From Chenopodium formosanum (taxonomy: Eukaryota; Streptophyta; Magnoliopsida; Caryophyllales; Amaranthaceae), in the NCBI GenBank assembly GCA_024500155.1, contig CM044859.1, positions 47,786,003-47,850,002 on the forward strand: 64,000 nucleotides of DNA. Direction: 5' to 3'. Of the stretch, positions 22,430 through 31,973 are shown piece by piece (positions within the stretch are counted from its first letter, which is position 1; each line of letters begins with the position of its first letter). The position numbers and the translations under genes are program-made. The notes below the pieces were generated by a model. It searched no databases and was not told the origin of the DNA. It saw only the letters and a list, made by a program, of their open reading frames with translations.

Positions 22430-22960
22430 AACCAAATCATAGATATCAGATTTTATTATTATATAATCAGATTATAAACAGATTAAAACCAGATTATATA
22501 AATCAGATTATAATCAGATTATATAAACCAGATTATAATCAGATTATATAAATCAGATTATAATCTAATTATATAAATCTGATTATATATATCAGATTAT
22601 AATCAGATTATATAAATCAGATTATAGTCAGATTACATAAATCAGATTATAGTCATATTACATAAATTAGATTATAGTCAGATTATATGAATCAGATTAT
22701 ATAAATCAGACTATAGTCAGATTACATAAATATGATTATAGTGAGATTATATATATCAGATTATATGAGTCAGATTATAATCAAGTTATATAAATCAGAA
22801 AATAAATTACAGATTATAATGAACATATAAAAATCAGATTATAAAAATCAGATAATAAAAATCAAATTATAATGAACTTAAGAAAATCAGATTATAAAAA
22901 ATCAGATTGTATAGATCAAATTATATAAACAAAAAAATCAATTCGTATAATCCATTTGTA
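22430..22960. repeat. AT-rich tandem repeats in the hAT (ATCAGATTATA units)
   Basis: The word ATCAGATTATA, often as AATCAGATTATATAA, recurs some 30 times with a spacing of about 13 or 26 bp and steady drift. It replaces the place of the transposase body. No coding content seen. Confidence 0.8.
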
Positions 22961-23420
22961 TAATAAACAAAAAAATCAATTTGTATAATCCATAACAAAA
23001 TCAATAAATCAATTTGTATAATTTGTATAATTCTTATATCAATTCATATAATTACATAAAATCAATAACTAGCATGAAAATAACAAAATCAGTTCATATA
23101 ATCCACAAAACAATTCGTATAATTACATGAACTAGCATAAATTCGCATAAATGTATAAATCAACTCGTATAATTACATAAACCAGCATAAATTCGCATAA
23201 ATTTGCATAAATCAGTTCGTATAATTACATAAACCAGCAAAAATTCGCATAAATCTATAAATCAACTCGTATAATTACATAAACCAGCATAAATGTGCAT
23301 AAATCGATTCGTATAATTACATAAACTAGCATAAATTCGCATAAATCCAAATATTAACTCGTATAATTACATAAACCAGCATAAATTCGCATAAATCAAT
23401 TCTTATAAACTTGTAAAGTA
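22961..23420. repeat. Second AT-rich repeat block in the hAT (CGTATAATTACATAAAC units)
   Basis: CGTATAATTACATAAAC followed by CAGCATAAATTCGCATAAAT recurs about six times with a period of roughly 60 bp. No gene seen here. Confidence 0.75.
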
Positions 23421-25176
23421 ACAAAATCATTCGTATAAACTCATAAATTAAGAACAATAAGCAAGAAAATAATTAAGAACAATAAGCAAGAAAAATACTG
23501 TATGAGAGTAAGAAGATAACAATTGTAGTCGAATTCAACAACTGTGAAGAATTGAAGAACTTTGAATCAACAATGGTGAAGTGATTTTAGCCTTTTAGGG
23601 TTTTTGAGTGTGCCGTTTTTGAGGAGTGAGAAAATTACAGAGAGAGAATAGAGAAGTGGGTATAACGGCAGATAAAAAATGAGGGTAGAAAATGAAAATT
23701 TAGGGTTTTCATTTTATATGTGGAAGCCTTTTAGGAATTTGGGCTGGGCTTATTTACATTTTAAAGCTTTTTACGATTTTTTTTTACTTAAAATATTTCG
23801 GGTTTTCAGGACGGGTTCGTGTTGACCCGACCTGATTTTGACCTAAAAATTTATTTCGGGTTAAGTGGGTCGTTTTCGGGTTGAGATTTTCAACCTTAAC
23901 CTAACCTATTTAATTTCGGGTTTGGGTTCGTGTCAACCCATTTAAGTTTTCGGGTCGAAAATCTCAACCCTAACCCGCTTTTTTCGTGTCGGGTTCGGGT
24001 CGGGTTAGTTTTTTCCAGCCCTAGTTTTATTCCTCGTACCCTAAATATTTCCCGCGTCACACAGCTATCCACCGTATCACAGGAACCTATCCCGTCTGAC
24101 GGTGCCAGGCATCGTGTCACGGTGCATTTTTTTTAGGGTTTTTATTTTTTTAGGGTTCCGTGTGTTCCCTCAGCACATTTTTTCTATAAATACCCCCTCA
24201 TTTTTGATGTACGGGGCATCAATTAATTCTCTATTTTTTCTCTATAAATACCCCCTCATTTTTTATGTACGGGGCCTACCCTTCTTCTTTTAAAATTCCT
24301 TCTTCAAGCACTCCAAGGAGTCCATACTTTACTCGTGGTTCTGTTCTTAAGCCAAGGCGTGAAAGGTAGAATTGTTTGAGGGTTGGGCCCCAAATCAACT
24401 ATATTTAATTTAATTATCGTATTATTATTATTTCCTTGAAGTTACTAACTCGTTTATTATTTTATAGTTGCAAGCAAACAGAATCAAAGTAAGAATTATG
24501 TTCCTTTTATTTCTATTATTTTTTTAACGATTTTATATTGTTAGATTTATTGCTAAATTGCTTCTAATATTAATGTTTATTCTGTTATTATAATGATCAC
24601 TATATTGCATGTTTAAAGGGAATATGTAATTGAAAACCACGACTAATAAGATAATTTGGACAACCGGTTTAGGTTCCTTTTTAATCATGTTATATAATTC
24701 AAGTGATCACAAATATTTTAGAATTATGTATTGCATTAATATTTAACTTATTTAGCTTAATAATAGTTTGGAGCAAATTGAATCTCTATTTGTATGCCTT
24801 TGAAATCGCAGGAATACTTTTCTTTATAAGAATCGAGTAGAGGCCAATACGGGCGAATGTGACTCCATGACTCACTTCGTACCATCATCCCCGATCCTAC
24901 TTTCGTGGTTCCGAACCATGTGGAGTTAGTAGTCTCATGGATTATGAATGGGGTGTAACCTTCACGGGTCAATCATTGTTGCCTATCGTTGTCCCTTAAT
25001 CGTGGTTGCCTTTTTATGATCCGTGAACGGTTTACATGTTCCTTAAAAACAATTGTTGGCGGCTCCCTACTTTATTTGTCCCTAATCTTATATGCCAATT
25101 CCCACTTCCTATGAGTGCCAAGCATATTCACACATGCTTTTAACGTAGGCGCACTTCGAACGACGCCTAAAAAGCT

Positions 25177-25443
25177 GTACATCATACCCAATGCTATCAA
25201 ACCCGTATGGCTAGGCACTTTAATAAGAAGGTCAAGACAAGAAACATCAATGTAGGAGACTTGGTGTTAAAAGCACTAAGGAAAAATGTTTTGGATCCAA
25301 GAGGCAAATTTAGGCCTAATTGGTCCGGACCCTATATTGTTAAAACCACCCTATCAGGAGGTGCAGCAAAACTAACTGACATGGATGGCAATGAGTTCTC
25401 AAACATGACGAACCTTGACCAACTTAAAAAGTACTACCTATAA
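25177..25443 (+). pseudogene. A2 integrase C-terminal domain (continuation after B)
   Basis: Read across the B insertion, with one AAGCT copy removed, the frame continues from KRLEA at 10295 into VHHTQCYQTRMARHFNKKV. It then runs through INVGDLVLKAL, the GPYIVKTTLSGGAAKL chromodomain-like fold region typical of gypsy integrase C-termini, and LDQLKKYYL with a TAA at 25441-25443. The frame is open across this part. The join confirms that A2 was there before B. Confidence 0.88.
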
Positions 25444-25980
25444 TTACTTGAATAGGACACTCAAGAGAGCTACGTTTGGCCTGATTCCTTAGGAAAGGAT
25501 ACATAGGCAACCCTTTACAGGGTGCGGCCACTTTAATTTTCGCAAACCCTGCATCCCAGGAGTAAAAGGAAATTCGACGAAATAGCAGCGCCACAGAAAG
25601 AAGTCTGTCACCGGTCGACATACTGCAGCGCAAAGTGACAGCGCTTGTCGCCGGCCGACAGACAGCAACGCCTGGCGACAGCTGCAAAACGGCGGCGTCG
25701 TTTTTTGGGAGTATCTGGGCAAATTTTGGTGTTTTTCAGAAAATTTTCGACTTCCGTACTAGAAAAAATTTCTAGAAAATAAAATAATTTAATTTTTTTT
25801 CATTGCTAAATTTAAAGAGCTTGATTTAATTAAAAACTTGAAATTTCATTAATAAAATTAAATAAAAATTACATTATTGATGGAATTTAAATGAACGCTT
25901 AATAAAACAAATTAACTTTAAATTTAAAACTAAGTCTAATAAATTGGAAGTTACGCAATGCTTCAATCTTTCTTTTCTTT
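25444..25980. promoter_or_regulatory. A2 post-pol spacer with GC palindrome cluster
   Basis: GGATACATAGGCAACCCT follows the pol stop. From 25585 to 25700 there is a dense cluster of the A2 words: CAGCGCCAC, CTGCAGCGC, TTGTCGCCGGCCGACAG and CGCCTGGCGACAG. No TATA box or gene start is evident next to it. It lies beyond the 3' end of the antisense DUF7745-like gene. The rest is AT-rich with no gene. Confidence 0.5.
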
Positions 25981-27471
25981 CTTTGCTCTTTTCAAATTTT
26001 TATCTGCATCCTCTTCATCATCCATGACTTTAGCTAGTAGGCATACTTTAGAGGACCTACATTCAATTTTAGAGTAAATGGTTTCTCCCTTAGCTAGGAC
26101 CCCATATGTTTCTTTTCTACCCAAACCTTCTTTTCTGAAGTGTCAGCTTTTCTTTTCCATTTATCCTTTGTAGAGTCTTTCTTCTTAGGCATCACAGGTA
26201 TTTTGAATTCAATCTTTTCACCCAAGTGTTCCTTAATAGGAATCACTTTGTCACCCAAACGATTCTTCACATTGGTTTTACTCTGATTTTTCTTCATGTC
26301 CTTTGAAGGCTTATTAAGAAGCCATCTCTTCACATCATTGGGCAAAGAAGGAGGAACCTTTTGGGCAATCACTTACCATAAAGGCCTAGCACTTGTCAAA
26401 TTTTTCTACCTCTTGTGAAACAGGGAATTTATAGGGACGACGAAGATCCCTAGAAGGAATTGTTTGAAGTAAACCATCTGTCTTTTTACCCTGCAAGGAT
26501 AATAAAAAGTCATCTTAGTTAATCTTGGAAGACAACAAAAGGGTTGCTTGTTGACACCAACCATCTTCTCTATTTTCCACCAAGGGATGACCCACTTGAT
26601 AGCAAAGTTGCAAGAAGCAAAGACTTTGCTCCACTCATGGCGCCCCATCTTAGAGAAGCGTTTCTTTTGCCGCACAAAACAATTTGGAGTATATTTTTCA
26701 ATATTGTCAGGAGGACTAATTAATTCTAGTCTTTCCATTAGCCATATCTACAAACAAATTCAATACAAATAAATTAATATTACTATACAAAAATATGTTT
26801 TTGATTCCTGTAATTAAAAATATTATTTTTCTACCTGTAATAAATTGGAGAGCCCCGAAAAGTGCTTTTGGATTTTTCTTTAATTCATTAAGACTAAGCA
26901 TAGTCTCTCCAACAATTAATGGCATTGGATTCCTTCCAGATTTAATTTGCTCCAAAACAGTTAATATAATTGCTTGACCCTCACTAGTTCTACCACTAGT
27001 GAGAAGATATTGGTTAAGCATGCAAAAGAGAAAAGCCCTTCTTCTATAAACATGAAAAGATTTAGAATAAGTTCTATCAAAGTAAAGGCGTGCAAATTCT
27101 TTTAGATTAACTACACTACCATCTACAGTATTTGTTAGATCTATGTCTCTTAAATTAGAGAAGCGCTCAAAATCTTTATAATAATATTCATTTATTCTAG
27201 GGATTACTGCAAGATCTAATGAATGGAAGCCTAAGATGGCACCAAATTCTTCCGGTAAAGGGCTAATTTCATCACACCCTAGTCTAAAACAATGTGTATC
27301 TATGTCCCAATATTGTAAGGCGGTATGAATAAAATCTATATGAAGATCAACCCCCCTAACACCATAAATACCTCCCATTTGAAAAAAGTCGAGTTCTTTT
27401 CTCTCTTTAGTAGTTAAAGATCGACACCATTCACGAGTGAAATTGCTAAAACTTTTAGTAACTAAAGACAT
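25981..27471 (-). pseudogene. DUF7745/PMD-superfamily-like gene carried antisense in A2
   Basis: Start codon at 27471 (MSLVTKSFSNFTREW). Exon 1 encodes FFQMGGIYGVRGVDLHIDFI, then LGCDEISPLPEEFGAILGF and NQYLLTSGRTSEGQAIIL. It ends at LFGALQFITG before a GTAGAA donor at about 26837. Exon 2 begins near 26740 (RLELISPPDNIEKYTPN) and includes WSKVFASCNFAIKWVIPWW. A Lys-rich tail (KRKADTSEKKVWVEKK) follows after a stop near 26405. PLPEEFGAILG and WDIDTHCFRLG recall the plant DUF7745 group related to the PMD; this assignment is from memory of motifs and is moderate. It has its own TATA box and differs in sequence from the PMD gene next to it. Confidence 0.6.
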
Positions 27472-27543
27472 GATTAGTTGTTGAGAAACTAAGATTATAA
27501 ATAATCTGTTCGAATTATATAGAAATTCGGCAGATTAGGGGGC

Positions 27544-27713
27544 TATTTATGCACAAAAATCGATGCAGTTTAACTCCGGAAAGGACTCGGAATCAGCGCA
27601 CTGCAGCGCCAAAAGATAAGCCTGTCGCCAGAGTCTGTCGCCTGGCGACAACAGCAATGCTCGGCGACAGCACAAAACGCGTGTTGACACGTGGCGCTGC
27701 AGCGTTTCCTCAA
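27544..27713 (-). promoter_or_regulatory. Promoter of the A2 DUF7745-like gene: TATA plus palindromes
   Basis: The minus strand has GTGCATAAATAGCC at about 27552-27542, 75 bp upstream of the ATG. Upstream (27595-27713) are CTGCAGCGCC, GTCGCCAGAG, CTGTCGCCTGGCGACA (27635-27650), CGGCGACAG and GGCGCTGCAG. The central word is a 15-bp palindrome with an odd centre. The same words occur at 25585-25700, 31065-31120 and 32536-32653 in A2. Confidence 0.65.
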
Positions 27714-28121
27714 CGTGCTATGCAAACCGCGTTTTCTGGCTATGATTCGAATTCATACAATGACTTTACAATTTCGCCCCTTATTAAAAAATCCCACATA
27801 ATTTAATATATTTTCCTTCTATTTCCTTTTTGGATTTATTTAAACTTAATTAAATTTATTTTAAGTCCAATATATTTTTCATTTTTTTTTTTGGGGGAGA
27901 AAGTCGGATACCCTCCATTAGTAATAAAAATGACGGAAACTTTTGCACAAAAATTAATCACAATTTTTTGCGCACACACATACGCACATAAAAATGAAAA
28001 ATAAATGTAAAAATAATACATTCATAATAGATAATAATATGTATATACAAAATAAGTCTAACAAATGTGTCAGTCAGGCAAAGTCCTATAAAAGTCAGAA
28101 TAAATAACAACATAGGTACAA
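27714..28121. other. Intergenic spacer between the two A2 antisense genes
   Basis: AT-rich, T- and A-runs near 27830-27900, no convincing coding frame, no motif recognised. Confidence 0.5.
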
Positions 28122-30420
28122 CTACGGCGCTGGAGGACGCAGATGATGAGGAATGTTCATCATGTCAAAGAACTGCGTAGAACGAGGAGTATGCTCCCCA
28201 CCAGCTCTAGCCTCTCCGGGAGGAGGGAAGCTCAACTCAGGGCCCGTCCACCCAAGGTCGCCTTGGTGATGAATAAGCAGAGGCGGAGGCTATGGAGGCT
28301 GCTGCGACGATGAGCCACCTCGTACGTCCCACCACCTCTCGGAGCTAAAGTCGCCTCTCCCTGGCCTATCGGCCCAGCATGTGCACTCTCCGATGAAGAG
28401 CCTGAGCCCTCTACCGCCTCGGTACGGGCAACATCTGATCGGCCACCCCGACCACCAGAAGTAGTGCGGCGACGCCTTGAGCTAGACCTAGCCGGCTCTA
28501 TCCGAACCTCAGGTCTCGTCCGAGTATGGAAAGGAATAGGCTGTCCCTGCAAGAAGAAATCAAGTCAAAGGCAACAAAAATATAAATATAAACAATGTAG
28601 AAATAAAAAGAAAAAAGCTACCTCCTGAACAGTGTTGTCGCGCCGACAGTAAGCCACGTTCCTCATCTGCACGAGCTCGCTCTGGAAGGCGTCTATGCAC
28701 TTCGCCATCGCTGTAACCACCTCGCGCGAGAACTGTCAAAGAAATAAAGTCAGTAACAATGCAAGACAGATATAAACAAATAATAAAGTATATAACTCAC
28801 CCGAGTCTGGTGGCGAGGGATAGATCGCTCAACAAAACTCTGATCCTCGGGAGCCGGAGGGATCATCTCCTCAATAGGCCCGTATGTCCCCTGATAGTGG
28901 ATGGACATATGAGGGGGAACGAACTCAGTATGCTCGGCCTGGCAAAAAGCAAACCAAAGTGAATAAAATATCACCCGGGGGCTACTTAGCAAAAAGATAA
29001 ATGATAAAAATCATACCCCCACCTCCTCAGACAGAACAGGGGCCGGAGCTAACAACGGCAACAAGTCCTCCTCGTAGCACCGCCTTGAGCTAGCATCAGA
29101 TCGCCAAGGGGTACCAGCAGGCGTCCTCTCCGATAAGCTGAGCAGCCTCGTGTCATCGAACATATGACGTGGCGAAGGAGCAGGGACGACTAAAATCTCT
29201 AAGGAGTGCTGAATAACAACTCTCTCTCCTAGGTACACCGCCGCCTAATACGTCCCCTAGAAGTAGCGACGCTCAGCAGTGTACTGCGCAGCCAGCGCTG
29301 GAATGACTAAACCGCCCCAGGGCGGTATAGCACGTCAGGCTCCTGCAAAGAATGACTATAAGATAAAGCTTTACCAAAAGCAATACAAAGATGCCAACTA
29401 TGCAAAAGAACATACCGAGAGGATCAGCACTCAAACACGGTCAGTAGTCGCCCGGTTATTGTAGCGGCCTTTCCAACAGGCGCCAACATGGAACTCGCGT
29501 GGAGATGGCTTCGCCAGCGCGACCGAAGGAAAGTACTCGTAGAACCAAATCTACAAAAGATAAAAAGATATCAGCATAGGCCAGAAAGAGCGATGTCTCC
29601 TACGTTAGACCGGTGACGATAGGAGTCTCGCAATCCTCGCAAAAAGTCAGCATAGGCCAAGCTGGCCCAATCATAAGTCCCGATTAGTTGAAGATCGCAG
29701 ACAGCAGGAAGGTAGTAAAACAACACCCTACTACCCTTGTTAGGGGAAAACGCCTCTAACAGCAAAATTAGTGCAAAGATGTGCACCCGCTGCTCTTGAG
29801 TGGTCGCATCATCTTCGAAAGCCATCACTAGAGTTGACCGGTGAATGCACCTGGCGCTGAAGCGTAATGGCTACACCTCAGCACGGGCCCGAAGAGAAAT
29901 CAGAACCAATAGCTCATCGACCTTAGTAGAAAAAACACTGATAGAGCTGTCGAATGGCAGCACGGTCGAACTAAACTCCAGCCCCAAGATGAGACTAAAG
30001 TCGGTTGGGGTGACCATCATCTCACCCCAAGGGAAGTGGAAAGTGTTGGTGGTATCCCAGAAGAACTCCACCAAAGCACGAACCACGTCGTGGCTCGCAT
30101 AAAACAAGTACAGTAGCCCGAAACAGGACAGTCAACCCACAAGACTCCCAAAAAAGTCGCAGCCCCTCGTCACCACTGAAATACTTGTTGTACAGCTGGC
30201 CCAGGGTGTCATTGCCCGAACCGTGGCAGCGCATCCTACCGCTTGTAATCCCACGATGCATTCTCTCTGAAATATGGTGCTATGGGGCAAAGAACAGTGT
30301 CCGCTCGTCCCACTCAGGGAAGGGACCGAGTGAGGTGGACGGATCGGCGTCCTCCTGAACGGGCTCATGCTCTCGTCGCGTGTCTCGGGACCAGGAACCG
30401 AAACCTTGCTGCCTAGCCAT
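28122..30420 (-). pseudogene. PMD gene carried antisense in A2
   Basis: Start codon at 30420 and terminal TAG at 28124-28122 after PHHLRPPAP. It follows the same exon plan as A1: PMD core (VRALVEFFWDTTNTFHFPW, VTPTDFSLILGLEFSS, about 30090-29930), EQRVHIFALILLLEAFSP, exon 2 (IWFYEYFPSVALAKPSPREF, about 29555-29410), exon 3 (GERVVIQHSLEILVVPAPSP), exon 4 (FVPPHMSIHYQGTYGPIEEM) and a Ser/Arg/Gly-rich last exon. Frameshifts occur near 30100-30200 and in exon 3, with stops, so it is not functional. Nucleotide similarity to A1 is high along the whole gene including introns. Confidence 0.83.
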
Positions 30421-31043
30421 ACTACATTGTGCAAAATTGACAAAAATTAAGGTTTTATAGTATCTAAGGTTCGCCTAGCCGCATGATACTATGTTCGCAA
30501 AAAAACAGAGTACGTAGTACTAAAACAGAGCACAATTTCAATTCAAGCATATACGGCATTTTTCAAGCAACCAAACCATTTCTTGCAATATTATGATAAT
30601 TATTGTGACAAATTGGACAAGAATTGCTAGCAAAAACATCAAGAACGAGCCACATTTTTTTCCCGACCTTAAGAGGTTCAACAATGGTGAATTGTTCGTT
30701 TCTTCACCAAATTGAGTCAAACAAGTCTCATAATACTCCCAAGGAAATATATAAACATAATCAAGCACTTTCATGGCATAAAATTTGACAAACAAAGCGA
30801 ATTGGGAAACATAAGTTTTGAATTTTCAAGAAATTTGTAAACAAACATGAACGAAACTCATCAAAATTCGAGTAAGTTTGGAAAAAACTTACATAGATCA
30901 GCAAACTAGATGAACAAAGCTTTGATTTGCAACAAATTTGAGCGAATTCGGTTGAAAAACGAGCAAGAACAAGCAATTCGAAGTTTTCGCGGCGAACTCG
31001 AACGAAAATGAAGCAGTAGCATTAACACGGGGAAGAAAAGGGG

Positions 31044-31120
31044 ATTTATACAAAATTCTCGGCTCAAGCGTCGCACGACAGCTCTGTCGCCGAGCGACAG
31101 AGTGCAGCGTCTGGCGATAG
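31044..31120 (-). promoter_or_regulatory. Promoter of the A2 PMD gene: TATA plus palindromes
   Basis: On the minus strand TTTTGTATAAATCCCC (about 31054-31041) is preceded upstream by CTGTCGCCGAGCGACAG, GCAGCGTCTGGCGATAG and CAAGCGTCGCACGACAG. The corresponding region of A1 has the unrelated word TAGCGCCTGACGCTA at the same distance from its TATA box, although flanks on both sides are clearly homologous between A1 and A2. Confidence 0.65.
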
Positions 31121-31429
31121 GGAAAGCATCTCAGAACAATTATTTCGACCTCGTATAGCAATTTTAAGTTCCTTGATACGCCATTTAGCCCCTCTAAGCA
31201 ATTTGACATGATTTAGTAATCGGCTCGGTTACAATCGCATTATGTGATTGACCTAATAAATGATCGTCTCACTTAGCTTAAAGCGCCTAAACATTGGCTC
31301 ACTGCAAAGACACCAACATAATGGTTCAAAAACCACAGAAGCACCGACATACTGGTTTAGAATTCAGAGGCACCGACATACTGGTTCACAAGCAGCAAAA
31401 GCGCCGACGCTTTGGCATAGCAGGAGCAA

Positions 31430-31760
31430 AGTTCAAGCGAACTTTAAAGGATCGACAGGCCTTGGTCTTTGGTGATACTCTTCAGAGTATTATCGCAACA
31501 AATGAGGATAGCTTCAAGCGAAGCAATCTTCGATCATGTTCCCTGGCTTGTGGAAGATGGTCACAAAGCGATAGGAGGTCGTTTCAGGCGAAGCAATCTT
31601 CGATAGGGTTCTCTAGCTTGCAGAAGTCTATCACATCGGAATTGGAGGTAGTTAAAGGCGTAGCAGTCTTCATACGGTATCCCCTAGCTTGAGGAAGATC
31701 GTTAAAGCAGCAGGATGGCGTTCCCTAGCTTGTGGAAGTTGTCACAACAACAATGCAACA
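31430..31760 (+). repeat. Degenerate tandem repeats in the A2 3' tail
   Basis: Four diverged units containing TTCCCTAGCTTGTGGAAG and GCGAAGCAATCTTCGAT; counterpart of 3425-3790. Non-coding. Confidence 0.7.
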
Positions 31761-31959
31761 ATCGGTTACTTCCAAAGACGTGTGCTCGACGGTGTAAGAT
31801 ACGCGTTTCTTAACTCCCTTATCTGTTTTAAATAATGCTAGTTTGTAGGTATCGGCGTTAAAAGAATGATTTAGGATTGCAGAACGTTCTGAATCATTCT
31901 TCGTCCTTATCGATACTTTGACTTTTGTTTTCGAAACTTAAGTTTCTCCAAACTCAATC

Positions 31960-31973
31960 AAAGTGGGGGCTTC
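31960..31973 (+). other. Polypurine tract of A2
   Basis: AAAGTGGGGGCTTC immediately before the LTR start TGTAGACACC. Confidence 0.85.

Larger units (their letters stand above)
21471..24023 (-). mobile_element. hAT transposon derivative, 2553 bp
   Basis: Terminal inverted repeats start TAGGGCTG at both ends (TAGGGCTGTCAATCGG, and on the other strand TAGGGCTGGAAAAAACT). The 8-bp target duplication GTTTTATT lies at 21463-21470 and 24024-24031. Subterminal parts are rich in GGGTTCGGGTC and GACCTGA words. Only the C-terminal part of a transposase remains, so it is non-autonomous. It inserted in the middle of B's LTR promoter array. Confidence 0.9.
10296..25171 (+). mobile_element. Element B: large non-autonomous Tat derivative inserted in A2 integrase
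   Basis: The 5' LTR is 10296-11874 and the 3' LTR 20974-25171 (with a hAT inside). The 5-bp target duplication AAGCT lies at 10291-10295 and 25172-25176. Gag and protease are recognisable. The coding region stops within the protease-RT linker (about 15981) and is followed straight away by exon 3 of an antisense PMD gene. RT, both RNases H, integrase and the last PMD exons are therefore gone in what looks like one large deletion. B must have moved with enzymes from relatives if the deletion preceded its insertion. Confidence 0.9.
20974..25171 (+). repeat. 3' LTR of B, split by a hAT insertion
   Basis: 20974-21470 plus 24024-25171 make an LTR of about 1.64 kb matching 10296-11874. The palindrome array is in two parts (21355-21445 and 24050-24125) around the hAT. 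The TATA box TCTATAAATACC at 24184 is intact, and a partial duplicate of the TATA region follows at 24240. The last bases read CCTAAA instead of CCTACA. The target duplication AAGCT follows at 25172-25176. Confidence 0.88.

Noticed and set aside
22430..23420. AT-rich repeats considered as a centromeric satellite
   Set aside because: They lie strictly inside the hAT element's terminal repeats and target duplication.
26548..26977. Plus-strand frames opposite the DUF7745-like gene
   Set aside because: Shadows of the antisense exons; the conserved motifs are on the minus strand.
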